Assembly (NCBI GenBank): GCA_937875245.1
Contig: CALNCH010000190.1
Span: forward strand, 1-15,007
DNA from: an uncultured Spirochaetaceae bacterium
Lineage (GTDB): Bacteria > Spirochaetota > Spirochaetia > Treponematales > Treponemataceae
DNA: 15,007 bases
Direction of reading: 5' to 3'
Below the pieces are notes generated by a model. That model ran no database searches. It had not been told where the DNA came from and worked only from the letters and a program-made list of their open reading frames with translations. The position numbers were made by a program, and so were the translations under genes. Shown here one piece after another: positions 7,277-14,559 of the stretch (the first letter of the stretch is position 1; each line of letters begins with the position of its first letter).

Positions 7277-7313
7277 AAAAAAAGCCCCTTTTACTTTTAT
7301 CCGGTAAAAGGGG
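7276..7313 (-). terminator. Rho-independent terminator of gyrBA
   Basis: Arms CCCCTTTTAC (7285-7294) and GTAAAAGGGG (7304-7313) form a 10-bp perfect stem with a 9-base loop. Read on the minus strand, the hairpin is followed after one base by eight T residues (7276-7283), so it ends gyrA transcription 26 bp past the stop codon. On the plus strand no T run follows, so it is not a clear argA terminator. Confidence 0.85.
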
Positions 7314-7338
7314 TACATCAACATAAATCTGTTATATT

Positions 7339-9804
7339 TTATTCAGTTACTTCTTCATTCTCTTCTTCATTTACAATTCTATCAACACCAATTACATAAT
7401 CAGGAGGATCAATCTTTATTACAGATACTCCTTGAGAAGCTCTTTGTTGTTCACTTATACCAGAAGCACTAGAACGAATTGTTTTACCCAATGATGTAAT
7501 ACACATTACTTCATCTTGTTCAGAAACTGAAACGGCTGCTATTACTTCACCAGTTTTATCATTAATACCATAACTAATTTGTCCAGCAGTTCCTCTTGAG
7601 TGTTGATTGTAATTATCAAACTTAGTTCGTTTACCATAACCATATTCTGTAATTAATAATAAAGAACTCTCTTCTGTTACTCTAACAGCACTTGTTAATT
7701 CATCTTCACTAGAAAGTTTTAATCCACAAACACCACGAGAAGCTCTTCCCATTGGACGAACTTGTTCTTCTGTAATTCGTAATCCCTTTCCTTTTCTTGA
7801 AATTAATATTAATTCATCTTTTCCTGTAGTTAAAATTGCAGAAACAATTTTATCTCCCTCATCAAGATTGATTGCGATAATTCCTCTTGTTTTTGCATTT
7901 CTAAAATCGTTTGTCGGTACTTTCTTTATAACACCACCAGCAGTTGCCATAAAGAGATATTCAGTGTCATTAAAGTTCTTAAGCGAAACTACAGTAGCAA
8001 TTTCTTCATTTGCGTCTACCGCTAATAAACTCTTAATGTGTCCACCTCGGGAGTTTTTACTTGATTCAGGTATTTCATGAACTTTTAACCAGTATGCTTT
8101 CCCTTCAGTAGAAATGAACATTATATGATCATGGGTAGATGCAATAAAAATTTGCTTAACATAATCATCTTCGATTAACTTTGTTGAATTTGAACCTTTT
8201 CCACCTTTGCCCTGATTTTTATATGCACTTGCAGGAACAGTTTTTATATATCCTAATCGAGATATTAAAATAACCATGTCTTCTTCTTTAATAAGATCTT
8301 CAACATTTATTTCTTCTACTTCGTCAGAAACAATATCTGTTCGTCTGTCATCTCCATATTTTTCTGCCAGTTCCAAAGTTTCGGTTTTAACAATTTGTAA
8401 AATCTTTTCTGGGTGAGCTAACAAGTCTTTACATTTTTCTATGAAAATATGTAATTCCTTTAATTCATTTTCAAGGGATTCAATTTCTAAACTTGTTAAT
8501 CGTTTTAACTGCATGTCAACAATTGACTGGGCCTGAATATCATCAAACTGAAATTTTTCCATTAAGGCATTTTTTGCAGCTTGGGTATCTCTACTACCAC
8601 GAATAATTTTTATTACTTCATCAATATTATTAATAGCAACAATTAACGCTTCTAAAATGTGAGCTCTTTCTTCAGCCTTTCTTAATTCAAATTTAATTCT
8701 TCTGGTAATAACAATTTCACGATGTTCAACAAAGTGCTTTATTAAATCTTTTAAAGTTAATACTTCAGGTCGCCCATTTACCAATGCAAGGTTTATTACA
8801 CCAAAAGTAGATTGTAACTGTGTTTTTGAAAAAAGTTGATTAAGAACAATCTTTGTCATTGCTCCTCGTTTAAGTTCAATTACAATTCTTAAACCTGTTC
8901 TATCAGAACTTTCATCATTTATTGCAGCAATACCATCGATTTGCTTATCACGTGCCAACTCCCCTATTCTTTCACAGAGAGTTGTTGTATTTACTTGATA
9001 GGGTACTTCAGTAAAAATAACAGTTTCTTTGCCTCGTTTATCAACTTCTATGTTAAAACGACCTCTAACAATTATTTTTCCCCGACCTGTTTTATATGCT
9101 TCTTTTATTCCCTTTCTACCAAAAATAATTCCACCTGTAGGAAAATCAGGACCTTTCATTATTTTGGCTAACTCATCAATAGTAACGTCATTATTTTCAA
9201 TATACAGAGCAACTGCATCTGCAATCTCACGTAAATTGTGAGGAGGCATATTAGTTGCCATACCAACTGCAATTCCTGAAGATCCATTTGCCAAAAGAAA
9301 AGGAAATTTACCAGGTAATACTGTTGGCTCAACAGTTGATTCATCAAAGTTAGGACTAAAATCTACGGTATCCTTCTTGATATCTTCAACCATAGTTTCA
9401 GCAATCTTTGCCATTTTAGCTTCCGTATAACGGTAAGCAGCAGGAGGATCTCCTGCAATAGTACCAAAGTTTCCCTGGGGTGTGATAACTGGATAACGTT
9501 GTGAAAAGTCTTGGCCTAAACGTACGAGGGCATCATATACAGAAGCGTCACCATGAGGGTGATAACTTCCTAATACATCTCCAACTATTTTTGCACATTT
9601 TCGAGTAGGGCCACCATTACGTAAATTTCTTTCTTCCATAGAATATAAAATTCTACGATGAACTGGTTTCAATCCGTCTCTGACATCTGGAAGAGCACGA
9701 CTTACAATAACTGACATTGAATAGTCAATGTAAGCACGTCTCATTTCAGTTTCAATGGGAATTGGTATAAGTGTACCACCTTCAGGTGTTTTAAATTCTT
9801 CCAT
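7339..9804 (-). CDS. gyrA: DNA gyrase subunit A
   Basis: GyrA carries the DNA cleavage-religation and wrapping parts of the A2B2 gyrase, which adds negative supercoils using ATP. Length is 821 residues, typical. The winged-helix domain holds the catalytic tyrosine Y126 (AAYRYTEAK). The quinolone region reads YHPHGDASVYDALVRLGQ at 81-98: alanine A87 stands where Escherichia coli has serine 83, while the acidic D91 (position 87) is kept. The coiled-coil and C-gate follow (about 360-490), then the beta-pinwheel domain. The GyrA box is QGKGGKG at 531-537, a variant of QRRGGKG but with the glycines kept, so gyrase rather than topoisomerase IV is likely. The tail is acidic (EEENEEVTE). The ATG has GAGGAG six bases upstream, 15 bp after gyrB, so the two are co-transcribed. 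It ends at a strong terminator. Confidence 0.96.
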   Translation of the reverse strand: MEEFKTPEGGTLIPIPIETEMRRAYIDYSMSVIVSRALPDVRDGLKPVHRRILYSMEERNLRNGGPTRKCAKIVGDVLGSYHPHGDASVYDALVRLGQDFSQRYPVITPQGNFGTIAGDPPAAYRYTEAKMAKIAETMVEDIKKDTVDFSPNFDESTVEPTVLPGKFPFLLANGSSGIAVGMATNMPPHNLREIADAVALYIENNDVTIDELAKIMKGPDFPTGGIIFGRKGIKEAYKTGRGKIIVRGRFNIEVDKRGKETVIFTEVPYQVNTTTLCERIGELARDKQIDGIAAINDESSDRTGLRIVIELKRGAMTKIVLNQLFSKTQLQSTFGVINLALVNGRPEVLTLKDLIKHFVEHREIVITRRIKFELRKAEERAHILEALIVAINNIDEVIKIIRGSRDTQAAKNALMEKFQFDDIQAQSIVDMQLKRLTSLEIESLENELKELHIFIEKCKDLLAHPEKILQIVKTETLELAEKYGDDRRTDIVSDEVEEINVEDLIKEEDMVILISRLGYIKTVPASAYKNQGKGGKGSNSTKLIEDDYVKQIFIASTHDHIMFISTEGKAYWLKVHEIPESSKNSRGGHIKSLLAVDANEEIATVVSLKNFNDTEYLFMATAGGVIKKVPTNDFRNAKTRGIIAINLDEGDKIVSAILTTGKDELILISRKGKGLRITEEQVRPMGRASRGVCGLKLSSEDELTSAVRVTEESSLLLITEYGYGKRTKFDNYNQHSRGTAGQISYGINDKTGEVIAAVSVSEQDEVMCITSLGKTIRSSASGISEQQRASQGVSVIKIDPPDYVIGVDRIVNEEENEEVTE

Positions 9805-9819
9805 TATTTTCTCCTCTCA

Positions 9820-11736
9820 TTAAACATCGAGGTTTGCATATACTGCGTTTTCTTCAATAAACTTTCTTCGAGGTTCTACTTCTTGTCCCATTAGAGTACT
9901 AAAGATGCGATCTGCCTCAACTGCGTCTGGGAGCGTAACTCTCATCATTTTTCTACGAGCTGGATCCATAGTAGTGTCCCAAAGTTGGTTTCCATCCATT
10001 TCACCAAGACCTTTATAACGCTGAACACTAATTTTTTCTGGATCACGACCTATTTCAGCAAAAACTTTGTCTCGCTCTGCATCATCATATACATACCATT
10101 CTTTTTTATTAAAAGAGACTTTGTATAGAGGAGGCATAGCTAAGTAAACATATCCGTCTTCAATTAATTGTGGCATATAGCGGAAAAAGAAAGTTAATAA
10201 CAATGTTCTAATATGTGAACCGTCAACATCGGCATCGGCCATAATAATAATTTTATGGTATCGAAGTTTTTCAACATTAAAATCTTTACCAATTCCAGCA
10301 CCTAAAGATGCTATTACTGGTTGTAATTTTTCATTGTTAATTACTTTATCAATTCTTGTTCGTTCAACATTCAGCATTTTTCCCCACAAAGGTAAAATAG
10401 CTTGGGTTTTACTATCTCTTCCCTTCTTTGCTGATCCACCAGCAGAATCACCTTCTACTATGTAAACTTCACATTTTTCGGGATCTTTTAATGAACAATC
10501 TGATAATTTACCAGGTAAACCAAAACTGTCTAAACTACTTTTTCGTCGTGTTGCTTCTTTCGCTTTTCTTGCAGCTATTCGAGCAGAAGCCTCTGAAACA
10601 CATTTTTCCAATATGTGTTCAATAAAAGTAGGATTTTGTTCCAAAAAGATAGTTAAGTGCTCAGTTACTAAAGAATCTACTAATCCCCGAACTTCGCTAT
10701 TTCCCAACTTAGTTTTTGTTTGTCCTTCAAACTGAGGTTCTGGAACCTTTACAGACAAAACAGAAGTTAAGCCTGCCCTAACATCTTCACCGGTTAACTT
10801 TTCGTCTTTATCCATTTTTTTCAATAATTTTGCATTATTTGCTAAAAATGAATTCATTATCTTAGTAATTGATGATTTAAACCCTTCTAGGTGAGTACCA
10901 CCTTCTCGAGTATTGATATCATTTACGAAAGATAAAATATTTTCGATATACCCGTCGTTGTATTGCAATGCAACTTCAACTTGAATATCATCTTTTTCAC
11001 CAGAAATATAAATTGGTTCAGTAGGAATAACCCCTTTATTTTCATTTAAATACGAAACAAAGTGTTTAATACCACCGTCAAATTTAAAAATTATTTCTTT
11101 TGGTGTGGAAAGTCTTTCATCTCTAAAAACAATAGTAATTCCACTGTTTAAGAAAGCTAGTTCTCGTAAACGAGTACACAATACATCAAAATTATATGTA
11201 GTGGTTTCTGTAAAAATAGAAGCATCTGCTTTCCAGCGAATTGTTGTACCTCTTCTTTCTGAAGTACCAATCTCTTTTACAGAAGTAACCGCAGTTCCTG
11301 TTTCAAAACGCATAAAATACTTTTTACCATTCTGTTCAACAGTTGCTTCTAACCAGGAAGAAAGAGCATTAACACAAGAAACACCTACTCCGTGAAGTCC
11401 TCCGGAAACTTTATAGGATCCTTTATCGAACTTACCTCCGGCGTGTAATCGTGTGAGAACTAACTCTAATGCACTAATGCCTTCTGTAGGGTGAATATCA
11501 ACAGGTATACCTCGTCCGTTATCTTCTACACGTACGATGTCGTCATTTTCTAATACAACAAGAATGCGGTCACAATGGCCAGCCATTGCCTCATCTATTG
11601 AATTATCGACTACCTCATAAACTAGATGATGTAATCCATCTGGCCCTGTCGATCCGATATACATTCCAGGTCTTTTTCTTACTGCTTCAAGACCTTTTAG
11701 TACCTGAATATTATTGGCTGAATATGTGGCGTTCAT
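9820..11736 (-). CDS. gyrB: DNA gyrase subunit B
   Basis: GyrB is the ATPase subunit of gyrase. The 638 residues run as GHKL ATPase domain (about 1-215), transducer (about 216-390), TOPRIM domain and tail. ATP-site residues include E41 and N45 (YEVVDNSIDEA), the DNGRGIP loop (72-78) and the lid from HAGGKFDKG to GGLHGVGVS (98-120). TOPRIM metal ligands are E428 in EGDSAGG and D501/D503 in DADVDG. QRYKGLGEMDGNQLWDTTMDP (572-592) is the conserved tail contact with GyrA. It lacks the roughly 165-residue TOPRIM insertion found in enterobacterial GyrB, which is normal outside that group. The ATG has AAGGG six bases upstream. It is divergent from dnaA across 78 bp and 15 bp ahead of gyrA. Gyrase promoters are often supercoiling-responsive, but that cannot be read here. 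Confidence 0.97.
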   Translation of the reverse strand: MNATYSANNIQVLKGLEAVRKRPGMYIGSTGPDGLHHLVYEVVDNSIDEAMAGHCDRILVVLENDDIVRVEDNGRGIPVDIHPTEGISALELVLTRLHAGGKFDKGSYKVSGGLHGVGVSCVNALSSWLEATVEQNGKKYFMRFETGTAVTSVKEIGTSERRGTTIRWKADASIFTETTTYNFDVLCTRLRELAFLNSGITIVFRDERLSTPKEIIFKFDGGIKHFVSYLNENKGVIPTEPIYISGEKDDIQVEVALQYNDGYIENILSFVNDINTREGGTHLEGFKSSITKIMNSFLANNAKLLKKMDKDEKLTGEDVRAGLTSVLSVKVPEPQFEGQTKTKLGNSEVRGLVDSLVTEHLTIFLEQNPTFIEHILEKCVSEASARIAARKAKEATRRKSSLDSFGLPGKLSDCSLKDPEKCEVYIVEGDSAGGSAKKGRDSKTQAILPLWGKMLNVERTRIDKVINNEKLQPVIASLGAGIGKDFNVEKLRYHKIIIMADADVDGSHIRTLLLTFFFRYMPQLIEDGYVYLAMPPLYKVSFNKKEWYVYDDAERDKVFAEIGRDPEKISVQRYKGLGEMDGNQLWDTTMDPARRKMMRVTLPDAVEADRIFSTLMGQEVEPRRKFIEENAVYANLDV

Positions 11737-11774
11737 TAATAACCCTTAGATTTTTATTTGAATACAATAATTCG

Positions 11775-11803
11775 ATTATATCTGTATTGCAGAAAAAAGT
11801 AAA
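11775..11803 (-). promoter_or_regulatory. gyrBA promoter
   Basis: On the minus strand TTTACT (11798-11803), a 17-bp spacer and a perfect TATAAT (11775-11780). The predicted transcript starts near 11768, giving a leader of about 32 bases before the gyrB ATG with AAGGG. The -35 region lies inside the spacer of the oppositely directed dnaA promoter. Confidence 0.65.
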
Positions 11804-11816
11804 GGCAGAGTATAAT
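11787..11816 (+). promoter_or_regulatory. dnaA promoter overlapping the first possible start codon
   Basis: TTGCAG (11787-11792), an 18-bp spacer and a perfect TATAAT (11811-11816). The last bases of the -10 form part of the ATG at 11815. A transcript from here would begin near 11823, beyond that ATG and almost at the next in-frame ATG (11824). Confidence 0.5.
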
Positions 11817-13227
11817 GTCCCTTATGACAGTATGGAATTATAGCATTTTTTGGAGCGAAGCTCTTTCACAAATAAAAGAAGAATTTATTGCAAATTCAAA
11901 AGAAACAGAATATGCAATGTGGATTAATAATATTAAATATGTTGATTCAAAAGAACTTATTCTAGTGGTTTCTGTTCCTTCTTCTTTTTTAAAAGATCAA
12001 ATTTATTCTAGAGGATATGTTGCCTTAATTGAAAATAAAATGAAAGAACTTTCAGGCCAAGAATTGCATTTAGATTTTATTGTAAATGGTATTTCTCCTG
12101 TTACCTCTAATACACATACTATTCAAAAACCAATAGAACAAAAAAAAGAATTATCATTAAGTCAGAATAAAGAAACTATAAAAATTCAAAAGAATTCCCA
12201 ACTTAGGGAAGACTATACTTTTGATTCTTTCGTAATGGGTGATAACAACTCTTTTGCATATAATGCAGCACGAGCTATTTCTACCAATCCCGGTCGAGCA
12301 TATAACCCGGTCCTAATTTATGGTGGTGTTGGGTTAGGTAAAACTCACTTGATGCAAGCTATAGGAAATGAAATTTTAGATAGAGATCCTAATTCAAAAG
12401 TAATTTTTATTTCTGCAGAAAACTTTACTAATGAGTTTGTTTCATCATTAAATGATAAAAACTCTGCACAAAAATTTAAAACTAAATATCGTTCTGCTGA
12501 TGTTTTATTAATTGACGATATTCACTTTTTACAAAACAAAGATGGAACACAAGAAGAATTATTCTATACATACGAAGCCATGTATAATTCTTTTAAACAA
12601 ATTGTATTTACTTGCGACCGTCCTGTATCTGAGTTAAAAAACTTAACTGAAAGATTGAGATCCCGTTTTGAAAGGGGTTTAAATGTTGATTTACAGCCTC
12701 CTAAGTATGAAACAAGACGTGCAATATTGGAAAAAAAGATACAAACCCAAAGTAAACAAATTCCTTCAGAAGTAATTGATTTAATAGCAAAAAATGTTGA
12801 AACTAATGTTAGAGACTTAGAATCATGTTTAACAAAAATTATAGCTTACATGGATTTAGTAGAAAGCAATATAACTCTTGAAACAGCACAACAACAACTC
12901 CGAGATGCCTTTAGTTCTCCAAAACAAGCAAATATTAGTATCGATATTATTCAAAGAGTTGTAGCTGATTATTTTAATATTTCTTTATCTGATTTAAAAG
13001 GAAAAAAAAGAACCCGTAATATTACATTACCTCGTCAATTGGCTATGTATATAGTAAGAGAATTAACAGAGTTTTCTACTACTGAAGTTGGTGCTGAATT
13101 TGGAGGTAGGGATCACACTACCGTTATGCACTCATGTCAAAAAATAGAGGAAACGCTTCGTTCTGACTCTACTCTTGAAGCTACATTGCAAATTTTAATC
13201 AGAAATGTTAAAGACTACAAAAAGTAA
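11815..13227 (+). CDS. dnaA: Chromosomal replication initiator DnaA
   Basis: DnaA binds 9-mer boxes in oriC, oligomerises with ATP and melts the origin. Domain I (about 8-92) starts with IFWSEALSQIKEEF. A short variable linker (93-133) follows. The AAA+ domain III (about 134-365) has Walker A GGVGLGKTH (170-178), Walker B LLIDDIHFL (231-239) and the RLRSRFERGL arginine-finger region (280-289). DNA-binding domain IV ends with the DnaA signature GGRDHTTVMHS (430-440). The 470-residue length is normal. Two starts are possible, ATG at 11815 or three codons later at 11824. A perfect -10 hexamer overlaps the first, favouring 11824 for transcripts from that promoter, possibly as a leaderless message; AAAGG nine bases before 11815 would suit the longer form if a promoter lies further upstream. 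It is divergent from gyrB and followed by oriC and dnaN. Confidence 0.97.
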   Translation: MSLMTVWNYSIFWSEALSQIKEEFIANSKETEYAMWINNIKYVDSKELILVVSVPSSFLKDQIYSRGYVALIENKMKELSGQELHLDFIVNGISPVTSNTHTIQKPIEQKKELSLSQNKETIKIQKNSQLREDYTFDSFVMGDNNSFAYNAARAISTNPGRAYNPVLIYGGVGLGKTHLMQAIGNEILDRDPNSKVIFISAENFTNEFVSSLNDKNSAQKFKTKYRSADVLLIDDIHFLQNKDGTQEELFYTYEAMYNSFKQIVFTCDRPVSELKNLTERLRSRFERGLNVDLQPPKYETRRAILEKKIQTQSKQIPSEVIDLIAKNVETNVRDLESCLTKIIAYMDLVESNITLETAQQQLRDAFSSPKQANISIDIIQRVVADYFNISLSDLKGKKRTRNITLPRQLAMYIVRELTEFSTTEVGAEFGGRDHTTVMHSCQKIEETLRSDSTLEATLQILIRNVKDYKK

Positions 13228-13239
13228 TGTTTAACAACC

Positions 13240-13248
13240 TGTGGAAAA
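13240..13248 (-). promoter_or_regulatory. DnaA box 1
   Basis: TGTGGAAAA, the reverse of TTTTCCACA, which fits TTWTNCACA. It lies 12 bp after the dnaA stop codon. Confidence 0.75.
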
Positions 13249-13299
13249 TATGATAGAATTATGGGTATAATTTGTTTATAATTACTTTTATTGTTGAAA

Positions 13300-13308
13300 T
13301 GTGGAAAA
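13300..13308 (-). promoter_or_regulatory. DnaA box 2
   Basis: TGTGGAAAA, identical to box 1 and in the same orientation, exactly 60 bp further on. Confidence 0.75.
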
Positions 13309-13326
13309 ATAAAAGTTTAAATCAAT

Positions 13327-13372
13327 CTAGTTATTAATTCAATAATTATTTATATTATTGTTAATTAACTAG
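13327..13372. repeat. Imperfect dyad within oriC
   Basis: Left arm 13327-13346 starts CTAGTTA and ends CAATAAT; right arm 13354-13372 starts ATTATTG and ends TAACTAG. The ends pair perfectly and the middle pairs with small bulges around TTAA, with a 7-base loop. It includes the 10-bp palindrome GTTAATTAAC (13360-13369). No T run makes it a terminator. It sits between DnaA boxes 2 and 3. Confidence 0.6.
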
Positions 13373-13374
13373 CT

Positions 13375-13404
13375 TTTACAGTTTTCCACAATCCTTATTA
13401 CTAT
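13375..13404 (+). promoter_or_regulatory. Weak candidate dnaN promoter
   Basis: TTTACA (13375-13380), an 18-bp spacer and TACTAT (13399-13404). DnaA box 3 lies in the spacer, so DnaA binding would be expected to affect it. In such AT-rich sequence chance matches are common, so this is tentative. Confidence 0.3.
13382..13390 (+). promoter_or_regulatory. DnaA box 3
   Basis: TTTTCCACA, the same 9-mer as boxes 1 and 2 but inverted. It lies 4 bp before the triplet array, the arrangement expected of the box that anchors DnaA loading onto the unwinding region. Confidence 0.78.
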
Positions 13405-13429
13405 TATTATTAATATATATATATATATA
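13395..13429. other. DnaA-trio-like triplets and (AT)8 unwinding element
   Basis: Six consecutive triplets TTA TTA CTA TTA TTA TTA (13395-13412) follow box 3 by four bases (ATCC). On the complementary strand these read 3'-AAT/GAT-5', the DnaA-trio pattern described for bacterial origins. They lead directly into an (AT)8A tract (13413-13429), the easiest point in the window to melt. Confidence 0.65.
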
Positions 13430-13440
13430 ATTATAAACCC

Positions 13441-13445
13441 GGGGG
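13441..13445 (+). promoter_or_regulatory. dnaN ribosome binding site in a small GC island
   Basis: GGGGG lies five bases before the ATG at 13451 and can pair with the anti-Shine-Dalgarno with one G-U wobble. Together with the preceding CCC (13438-13440) it forms an isolated G/C block against the AT-rich origin. Confidence 0.6.
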
Positions 13446-13450
13446 ATAAG

Positions 13451-14554
13451 ATGAAATTTACTTTTGATAGAGATGCAATGATAAAAGAGATCTCAATAGC
13501 ACAGGAAATTATTTCAACTAAAAGTGCTATTTCAATTCTTTCTAATGTTCTTTTTATTGCAAAAGAGAACACGCTTACTATTAAGGCCACAGATATTAAG
13601 GTAAATTTTGAAACTAGTTTACCAGCAGATATTGAAGAAGAAGGAACAACTACAGTTCTTTGTGATAAATTTATGGGTATTCTAAATTCTTTACCTTCTG
13701 GTGAAATTGAGTTTGTTCAAAATGATATAAGTGTTGTAATAAAACCTACAAATAAAAAAGTTCGTTTTCAATTAAAAAGTATAGCTAGTGACAAATTTCC
13801 TGAATTTGCAAGTGAAGAAAATGTTCCTTACTTTGAAGTTCCATTATCTGAATTTAAAGAAATGATAACTGAAACTATTTTTGCTGTTTCAGATGATGAA
13901 ACACGTTTTTTTATGAATGGTGTATACATAGAAAAAAAAGAAGAAAATCTTTTAATGGTTGCAACTGATGGAAAAAGGCTTTCATATATTTCAAAACCAG
14001 TTTGCCAAAATGTTTCAAATTTTGAACCTGCTATTATCCCTCCAAAAGTATTAAATATAATATTAAAAAGAGCACCATCTGAAGGTGAAATTTCTATAGC
14101 AATTGTAGATAAAATGATGTTTTTTAAATATGGAAATTATCATTTTACTTCAGTTCTAATTGATGGTCAGTTTCCAAATTATCAAAGAGTAATTCCAGAA
14201 AGCCAAGACCATAAATTTGAATTGGATAGAAAAGATTTGTTGGATGCTTTAAAACGTGTAGCTCTTTTGGTTGAACAAAAATCACGAAGAGTTTATTTTG
14301 CTTTATCCAGTGGTATGTTAACCATAACTTCTCAAGAATCAGAAATTGGTACCGCAAAAGAAGAAATACCTTGCCAATATGAAGGAGCAGATACTACTAT
14401 TGCCCTTAATTATTTATATATTGAAGAACCAATGAAAGTAATATCTACTGAAAGAATTACCTTTGAATTTTCTGAAGGGATGAGAGCTATGACATTAAAA
14501 CCTGAACCAGCTGCTGATTTCTTTCATATAATAATGCCAATGCAGATGGAATAA
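13451..14554 (+). CDS. dnaN: DNA polymerase III beta sliding clamp
   Basis: The beta clamp is a ring-shaped dimer that tethers the replicative polymerase to DNA and serves as a docking point for repair and initiation factors. The 367-residue length and three-domain layout (about 1-120, 125-245, 250-367) are standard. Recognisable segments are ATDGKRL at 171-177 in domain 2 and DGQFPNYQRVIP at 238-249 leading into domain 3. The C-terminal HIIMPMQME (359-367) matches the conserved PM-containing end that lines the partner-binding pocket. The ATG at 13451 has GGGGG five bases upstream, and an AT-rich non-coding origin lies before it. recF follows within a few bases, so the two are expected to be co-transcribed and coupled. 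Nothing unusual is seen in the protein. Confidence 0.96.
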   Translation: MKFTFDRDAMIKEISIAQEIISTKSAISILSNVLFIAKENTLTIKATDIKVNFETSLPADIEEEGTTTVLCDKFMGILNSLPSGEIEFVQNDISVVIKPTNKKVRFQLKSIASDKFPEFASEENVPYFEVPLSEFKEMITETIFAVSDDETRFFMNGVYIEKKEENLLMVATDGKRLSYISKPVCQNVSNFEPAIIPPKVLNIILKRAPSEGEISIAIVDKMMFFKYGNYHFTSVLIDGQFPNYQRVIPESQDHKFELDRKDLLDALKRVALLVEQKSRRVYFALSSGMLTITSQESEIGTAKEEIPCQYEGADTTIALNYLYIEEPMKVISTERITFEFSEGMRAMTLKPEPAADFFHIIMPMQME

Positions 14555-14559
14555 GGAAT

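Larger units (their letters stand above)
13240..13430. other. oriC: Putative oriC (dnaA-dnaN intergenic region)
   Basis: The 223-bp gap after dnaA is very AT-rich and non-coding. In order it holds DnaA box 1 and box 2 in one orientation, a dyad, box 3 in the opposite orientation, a run of TTA/CTA triplets, and an (AT)8 tract as a likely unwinding element. The dnaA-dnaN gap is a common bacterial origin site, and co-location of parS and the gyrase genes fits. Origin activity is inferred from these signals. Confidence 0.8.

Noticed and set aside
13266..13282. Two TATAAT hexamers after dnaA (13266 and 13277) as dnaN promoters
   Set aside because: No acceptable -35 lies 16-18 bp upstream of either, and such hexamers are expected by chance in this AT-rich region.
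13369..13590. Minus-strand open frame of 73 codons across oriC and the start of dnaN
   Set aside because: It overlaps the dnaN coding start and the origin repeats, its hydrophobic product is explained by AT-rich codons, and no promoter or ribosome site supports it.
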